DNA from: Armillaria gallica
Taxonomy: Eukaryota; Basidiomycota; Agaricomycetes; Agaricales; Physalacriaceae
Length of the DNA stretch: 64,000 nucleotides
Assembly: GCA_037576215.1 (NCBI GenBank)
Contig: JBANDB010000001.1
Coordinates: 2,418,001-2,482,000, forward strand
Direction of reading: 5' to 3'
Within the stretch, counting starts at the first letter, position 1, and every line of letters begins with the position of its first letter. Shown here piece by piece: positions 57,971 through 64,000 of the stretch. The position numbers and the translations under genes are program-made. The notes below the pieces were generated by a model. That model made no database searches. It was not told where the DNA came from and saw only the letters and a program-made list of their open reading frames with translations.

Positions 57971-59194
57971 ATGGTGGCGCTCGACCTTTCGTATATCGCA
58001 GCCCCAATGGTCAATCAATCGGACTTACCTTTTCGAACGCTCTCCCACAAATATGGGGCCACACTCACATATACTCAAATGCTCCAACCTGAGAAATTGA
58101 TCAATGACAAGGATTACCTCGAATTCCACGTCCGTGATCTTTCCCGGCGGCCCAAGGAGCATCAAGTAGTGGTGCAATTGTGCGGAAATGATCCGGTCGT
58201 TACGGTCGAGGGAGCTCGTAAAATACAAGGCCATTGCGACGGAGTTGGTGGGTACTGTTTATCAATTACCTGTTCAGATCTCCAAGTGACTAGATTTAAA
58301 TCTCGGCTGTCCTCAGGAAGCAGCCCGGGAAGGGCACTTTGGAGCTTATCTTCTCGGTCAAAAGGATTGGCCCACCGTTGAACAAATAGGCATGTTACTC
58401 CCAACATTCTTTTTCGATGCTCATTGTTCTTTAGTCTGTTCTCTTTCTCATTCTCTCGCTGTCCCAGTTTCGGTGAAGCTCAGGCTATGTCAACCCGTCG
58501 AAAAGACCTTGGTATTAGCTCAGAGGCTTGAAGCAAACGGAGCATCCTGGATCACTCTACATGCGCGAACAGTGTCAGCACGGCGTAGACGAAACGGTCC
58601 AGCGGATCTCTTACAGGTCAGGGCTCTTAAGGAGAATCTTCGAGTACCAGTCATCAGCAATGGCAACGTTCGCGTGTGGAGCGATATCCGAAGCAACCTC
58701 GATTATACTGGAGCGGATGGTGTGATGATTGGCGAGACACTGCTTGGAAACCCATGGTCAGCTCGCCCATCCTGGTAGCTTACTAATATACTCTTCTCAC
58801 TTCGGATCGTACAGTATCTTCTCCGGCACCGTACCAGATCCAGTGGACATCTCCCTGGAGTACTTGCAGTTATGTCGTGATTACCCCGATACAACGACCT
58901 TTCCTACCATCCAAACACATATCAGGCATTTCGTAGACTTCCAATGGTAAAGTTCCTTCTTGATCTTTTGTCATGTCGTCTCACTTTTGTGACAGTGGCC
59001 GGAAACCATGGTACCAGAAATTTCGCGCGGCACTTGGTTCATGTTGTGATGTCGACGATGTAGAGCGGATGCTCAGAACAAAAGTTGGGCGCTGGAGGGG
59101 AAAGTCTGCCAGATCTGACAATGACCCCGAAGTAGAAGAGGAAAGTGTACCCTCTGGCAGTTCAGATAAAGTGGATTTGTCATTACTAGGTTGA
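57971..59194 (+). CDS. DUS1: tRNA-dihydrouridine synthase (Dus1 type)
   Basis: An FMN enzyme that reduces U16/U17 in the tRNA D loop. From the ATG at 57971 the protein reads MVALDLSYIAAPMVNQSDLP. It continues KYGATLTYTQMLQPEKLIND, HQVVVQLCGNDPV, VDLNLGCPQEAAREGHFGAY with the active-site Cys, and IVCSLSHSLAVPVSVKLRLC. Next are GASWITLHART, VPVISNGNVRVW, DGVMIGETLLGNPCIFSG and HFVDFQ, then a C-terminal helical domain with RKPWYQKFRAALG. It ends in an acidic Ser-rich tail (EVEEESVPSGSSDKVDL). Junctions restore conserved residues, including a GC-AG intron at 58390-58434. The beginning differs slightly from other Dus1 proteins, so a short upstream exon is possible. Confidence 0.93.
58390..58434 (+). 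other. GC-AG intron in Dus1
   Basis: Donor ATAG|GCATGT and acceptor TTCTTTAG, 45 nt. Removal gives VEQIVCSLSHSLAVPV. Retention is in frame and would add 15 residues. Confidence 0.75.
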
Positions 59195-61337
59195 TATTCG
59201 TTGCCTAGTCTGAAGGAACCGTCGATAGTGGTCATTGTATCTACCAATGTCTTTGGCCGCATATAGTGGCTAGTGTCCATTCCTATCATTACCTATTCAT
59301 AATGACAGGCGTCACGATACCGGTCATAGCTGATTCCCTCCTTTTCATGCTCTACCAATGGGTCTACTGCTGCTTCTCAGTAACTGTTCCTCGGACCTCG
59401 GTGTTATCCCGATCGCAGAGTTCACGCCCCCGATATCATGCACAGCTGGGTGGCGAGATTTTGATTCTATATTGACTCGCCCAAAATAGTCGCCACCCAG
59501 CTGTAATGACGTGCGTTATGGAAACCTAAGATACGAGTTCCGCGAGTATGTAATAAAGACGGCTCGCCAGGCTAATGGAAACCTCAGGCACTTGATTTAT
59601 AGGTGTAGGGTTTTCGTGGGAGCTGAAATAATTAATGCAAATTAATTTAATTAATTCAAAGGGAGGAGAGAAGAAGTTAAATAACGGACTACTGGGGGCT
59701 CCCCATCCTCCTGTAGTGTAGCTAGAATACTGTTCAAAGCTCCAAATTTACTATTGTGAAGAGCTCTGATTTTTTTCTTTCGCGCTTCGCGCGTAGTACG
59801 CTGCAAACTCCGAAATCCATGGTTCTAGCACCATCGTGCATGCAGAATCACTCCTAATGGGCTCATACTCTATGATTAGCAGGAAAATATTCTGGCCGCA
59901 CATTGCGCGGTATATCTACACCAATTATGCGATGTTACACACTGAGATTTGAGAAAGATGACCACTGCCGGAGTAACATTTGCTTTTTATGCAACAAGGA
60001 GGTTGCAGATTCCCATCATGGATAAATGATAAGGTTAAGCATAGCTTACCGTCCTATGGGACTCTCAAGAAAACCCGGAAATATGGGTAGCCGCACCCGC
60101 AATTAGCTCTTCAGTCAGAGACAATTTGACAAAAAACAATAATTTCCGACCCCACAGATGAAATAAAGTCCCTGAACATTTGGAAATGCATGATATACAT
60201 ACAAAGATACCTACACCAAACACAAGAACCGAAGGTCTTGCAAGCGCGACTGCAAAGACCGCCTCGAAGCTCACTTAGAGAATTAATTAATTAAAACTCC
60301 GACTTCCGAATTAGTCTAGGAATTGTTTGCGCATGATTAGGTCCTAGTTAGGTCCGGTTTGGCCTACACCCATAAATCAACTACCAAACCTCAGGTCAGT
60401 ATACGAGCACATGGTGATGCCGTTCATTTATTCTATGCATTCCTTTTGGTTAAATCCGCATACCCGTACTATGCTCCGAACGATCAGTGGCATCGACTGA
60501 TTTCAATAAATAGGACTTGAAAGCTGTAAAGTATGTTCCCCAGGCGGCGGGAAGCATGATGGAATGTGAATGTTGCCACACTCAAAGACTCTTTAAGCCT
60601 CATAGATTGCCGCTTTACGCATAGTGGGAGTGACTGAAGTAGCCGAATTGCGCGACCCTTGCTCCTTCCTCACGTTCAAACTAACAGCTCATTTCTCTCT
60701 CACTTTCTTAGAATCACCGACCGAGCATATACCTTCCTCGCGTCTTGCTGCGGCGACAAAATCATCCTGTCGGCATCTACACGCGCTGCTGAGATCGGCT
60801 CGCTGTCCTTGTCGTCTTAGTTGATCGTGTTGATCATTGTCTCTAGGTTCGATAGGACTGGGGCATCAAGTGTCAGCATCTTTAACTCGGGAGTGACTCA
60901 ACTCCCGTATTTACAGGCGAGGAAGGACGTTGATTCTATTAGCCTGGGAAAATACCGGGAGCTGAAACTTCCTGCGTTTGCTACATCTTTTATACCGGAA
61001 GACGCGATGGGATCTCCTTCGAAGATTTGATTTCTTTGCTTCGCTTGTGGATTATATGTGATCTCTCTTCAGTATTCTGCGTGAAGGCATTCTTATACTA
61101 GGTAAATGCAACTTCATCGTGGCGGTAACACTCAGCACGGGGTTGTCGGTCGCTCCGGGCAAAGTGTAGTCTATACACTAACATCGGCGCTTCACCATCT
61201 CAAAGCGCCGTGGAGTATCAAGAATGAATTCGGCATTGGATTTTGTGGTAATCTTGACATGTCATCTTTCTGGTATAACATGGTATCTAACTCAACAATC
61301 TTTCATTCTTACTCTTCTTCTATCCTTCGCCTCAGAG
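59195..61337. other. Intergenic, AT-rich, with inverted repeats
   Basis: About 2.1 kb. It holds the perfect 15-bp inverted repeat at 59442-59504. AT-rich inverted blocks (TTAATTAATTC at 59647-59657 and GAATTAATTAA at 60280-60290) flank a segment of about 640 bp. Short reading frames have no recognisable domain. Confidence 0.5.
59442..59504. repeat. Perfect 15-bp inverted repeat with 33-bp spacer
   Basis: ACAGCTGGGTGGCGA at 59442-59456 is the exact reverse complement of TCGCCACCCAGCTGT at 59490-59504. It could form a stem-loop or be a pair of element ends in head-to-head arrangement. Confidence 0.85.
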
Positions 61338-62916
61338 ATGAGTAGCGGAATTTCAGATCCCTTTGGGGGCGTCGTTATATGTGAGTAGAACTCCTGAGTC
61401 TTCACTCGTATGGTTGGGTTGAACCGTGCGCACTTCTAGTGGTATTTTTGAGCATCCTCCTCTTGGGCGGCATGATTGTGCAGTTATACATTTACTTTGA
61501 CCGCTATCCCAAGTGAGAAAAACCGTTCCCTTCTATAGGATCCTCTGATTTGTTTTTCAAGAGACAATGTCTGGCTCAAGGTCTTCATCGTAGTTCTCTT
61601 TACCTTGGACATTCTCAACTCTGTTTTCACCATTATGTGGTACGAGATATAACAGCAACAGCTAGCGTGCTGAAATCATGACATCTTCACAGGGTTTATA
61701 AAATTCTAATCGACAACTTTGGGAACCTCGCCGCGTTGAACAAGTGTCAGTAACTTCTCGGAACCTGCCACCGTCGAATGTCTATGCTTACGCCTTCTTT
61801 CGTAGCTGACTGGACTCTTATAACTGACCCTATTCTGACGGGCGCCATGTCAGGAATGGTTCAGGTTTTTTTCACGTGGAAGATCTGGGTGTTAACCAAG
61901 TACGTTATACATCCTTCGAATAGTCAAGTACCGTTTCTGATTCAACTCCGCGGTTGTAGGAACTATTTCTACATCGGTGCGATCCTTGTCTGCGCACTGA
62001 CGTCTTCGGCGGGTGCTATAACAACAAGTATAGCTGACATTCCTATCTTGGACTCTGCCGATTGGGAGGAGCACCGAAATAAACTGTATAAGCTCTCCCT
62101 TGTGTGGCTTGCTCCAGCTGCACTCGGGGACCTCATTATTGCAGTCGTTATCACCATATCTTTGCAGCGAGCAAAGGGCTCTATAAGGCGAACCAATCGT
62201 ATGTTGAACAAAATTATTCGACGTGAGTTTCTTGTTCAACTGAGATGATCCTGTTGTGCGCTAAAACATCTGAGTTGATAGTGACTATGCAGAATGGCAA
62301 GTTCCATACTCTTCCGTAGCCCAGTGCGCCGTGAGGCTTAATATGATCCACAGGGCTTCTCACTGCGACTGTTGCGCTAATTGATCTAATTTTGATTCTT
62401 GCTATGGAAGCAAGTGTTCAACTCGAGTGTCTTTTCACATTTTCTTACCTATATTTCCAATACTTAGTCGAAGCCTTACTATCTTTGTGCGAGGTCTCCG
62501 ATTTCCGTTCCGTTCGACCCCTCTAATCATTCCTTCCAGGCGTCGCATTCATCTTACCTAAGCTCTACACGAACTCAGGTACGCCCATCTATAGATATTA
62601 ATTCAGTGACGCTGATGGTTATCCAGCGCTTTCGAGTCTTAACGCGGTGCGTAAACGGCATCTGTGTTAGTCATTCGTATACTCACTGTGGACGATTTGT
62701 GTTCAGCGACAACCACACACTCACGATGTCGGAGATGAAGAGAACTCTTTGGCTATGTCGTGGAATATTGGCGAGGTAAAATTTCTTCGAAAACAATTTC
62801 ATCATCTGACGATGGTTTCTTGTTTGTTGTAGGGTCCACCTCGATCACAGGGAGTAGGTTCAAGTTTCTCGTTTCCCTTTCGCTCTAGTCTCATGCGGAT
62901 CAACAGGTACTCATAA
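61338..62916 (+). CDS. DUF6534-type seven-helix membrane protein
   Basis: The start at 61338 gives MSSGISDPFGGVVI. Spliced helices follow: LVFLSILLLGGMIVQLYIYF, WLKVFIVVLFTLDILNSVFT, WTLITDPILTGAMSGMVQVF, YFYIGAILVCALTSSAGAIT, WLAPAALGDLIIAVVITISL, and LTMQNGLLTATVALIDLILI. Then comes VAFILPKLYTNSALSSLNA, the usual closing motif of this agaric family, and a soluble tail with MSWNIGEGPPRSQG ending at TAA 62914-62916. Nearly all introns were found by frame continuity. The segment between about 62410 and 62540 is not resolved and may hold two introns. One intron is GC-AG (62297-62353), right after a 15-nt exon (62282-62296). The family is very numerous in Agaricomycetes. Its role is unknown; a receptor-like role has been guessed. 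Confidence 0.82.
62282..62296 (+). other. 15-nt microexon of the DUF6534 gene
   Basis: It encodes the LTMQN part of the conserved LTxQxGLLTA motif. It is flanked by a 59-nt GT-AG intron (62223-62281) and a GC-AG intron. Confidence 0.75.
62297..62353 (+). other. GC-AG intron in the DUF6534 gene
   Basis: Donor AATG|GCAAGT, the standard GC-donor consensus, and acceptor ATCCACAG, 57 nt. Removal joins QNG and LLTAT in frame. Confidence 0.8.
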
Positions 62917-64000
62917 GCGTCGACTATGAGAGTCATGAGATGAGAGATCCACAGAACCAGAGGAATGCCAGCATAACCCTCTCAGACGATTGAAGTCGGT
63001 GCAAAACTGAGCCGAAAAATGTCTGCAGATGATAGCGGGAGGAATATACAGAATAATACGATTGTTTGGGTATTATTTGTTCAACAACATATCGAAAAAC
63101 GGCGAAAACGTTTACACCATCGGAAGAAAACTCCCGGGCATCCATGGAGTGTGAACTTGAACATTGATAGTGAGGGAGGTAATGTGTCGGTCTACAAAGC
63201 TCTGAAAGACGATCTCCATCCCTTCATACAGCTGCAGAGCACGACCCATAGGCGAAGAGTATGCCTCCAGTCTGAGTGGTTCTTGCACCCTTGGGGTTCA
63301 AGTTGGCCTAGAGAACGGTGTATCTCTGCCTGGTATCTGGCCCAATCTGAATGGAATTCTGTCAATATCAATAACTTATTCATGGTGACATGTAGGCCTT
63401 ATGGTACCGGTCATGCACATAAAAGCCGCTGAAAACAAGCTGAAATGGTTAAAAGTGCAACGCGACTGCCGAGGGCTCCCCCGGACCGGCTCTAGCCAAA
63501 CCTACACAAATACAGAATGTCTATTTCAGCTTTCTTTTTTAGTTTCTTTCTTTCACTTCCCTTGCAGGCGGAAAGCCACGATGCTTGCTTCGTACAGGAC
63601 GTTGTCGTCCCTACTCGCGAGCGGGTAAGGTCTGAGCATACTGTCTCTCTGGCTTGGCTCTAGCTGGGCTCGACTGTAACTGGTCGAGCGACGTACCAGA
63701 AATCCACCAGGGCGCCTCGATACCCGAAGATATGAGGGTGAGCTGACTCGGGCTTGAAAGTCGTCGCAGAGGCTGGGCGGTATCACGCAACATCCCTTTG
63801 GCTATCGGCGCGCGACGCGTCTCTTTCGACGTATTCCGTATTGGTCTACAGCCATGCAGGAATGGGACTCACGGAGTGTTCGGAGATATCAGTATCACCT
63901 GGAGCCTTTTGAATTGTAATTTCATCATGGCTATAAGATAATTGGAGCGAATCCAATGGTGGTGCGTCCATTTTCTCTTTCATCTCGACTTTTGATCCTG
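62917..64000. other. Terminal intergenic region with a dispersed repeat
   Basis: About 1.1 kb. It contains copy B of the dispersed repeat (63535-63708). A frame ending MLASYRTLSSLLASG followed by GTAAGG at 63630 could be the first exon of a gene leaving the window, but this is unsupported. Confidence 0.4.
63535..63708 (+). repeat. Dispersed repeat, copy B
   Basis: It shares ordered blocks with 15617-15790 in the same orientation, including AAGGTCTGAG, GGCTCTAGCTGGGC and GTACCAGAAA, after a pyrimidine-rich stretch. Confidence 0.65.

Noticed and set aside
1..64000. CRISPR array, bacterial operons, integrated virus, LTR retrotransposon
   Set aside because: No regularly spaced repeats, no ribosome-binding-site-led gene runs, and no reverse transcriptase, integrase or capsid motifs were seen. 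The intron-rich genes are fungal.

Overview
The window is nuclear DNA of a filamentous basidiomycete, most likely an Agaricomycete. Genes are broken by many 45-60 nt GT-AG introns. Several protein types are ones common in that group: an AA9 monooxygenase, a DUF6534 seven-helix protein, a coiled-coil F-box protein, an S41 peptidase of the UstP type and a small 'glycopeptide'-like secreted protein. Genes lie on both strands and there are no operons, rRNA genes, CRISPR arrays or phage features.

Layout. 1-14.3 kb (all minus strand): a GH79 glycosidase cut by the window start, coatomer zeta, a GH30 beta-1,6-glucanase-like enzyme, a Stealth-domain xylosylphosphotransferase-like protein and a GH3 beta-glucosidase with a PA14 insert. 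16-30 kb: an F-box protein, a Ser/Thr-rich single-pass membrane protein, NAD-malic enzyme, a small secreted Cys-rich protein, a divergent SRPK-like kinase and tRNA-Gly(GCC). 31.6-33.9 kb: a divergent pair, a polyol-type zinc dehydrogenase and an SDR. 34-39.9 kb: about 6 kb without a recognisable intact gene. 39.9-42.5 kb: the S41-like peptidase. 42.5-46.4 kb: decayed coding sequence. 46.4-59.2 kb is gene-dense: a small membrane protein, a DUF829/TMEM53-like hydrolase, a secreted Pro/Gly-rich unknown, the AA9 LPMO, an SRRM1-like PWI splicing factor, an unknown serine-rich protein, a galactonate-dehydratase-like enolase-superfamily enzyme and Dus1. 61.3-62.9 kb: the DUF6534 protein. The last kilobase carries a dispersed repeat also seen near 15.7 kb.

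How the genes fit together. Secreted or secretory-pathway glycosidases (GH79, GH30) and the LPMO fit plant or fungal cell-wall turnover. Intracellular GH3, the polyol dehydrogenase, the SDR and the sugar-acid dehydratase could handle the released sugars. The rest is housekeeping (COPI, splicing, tRNA modification, malate metabolism). Most secreted-protein genes have a TATA element 35-65 bp before the ATG.

The most unusual signal is in the splicing. Five genes need a GC-AG intron to restore conserved motifs, and four very short exons (8, 15, 16 and 23 nt) were found. Exon boundaries were deduced by hand from reading frames, splice motifs and protein-family conservation, without transcript data.
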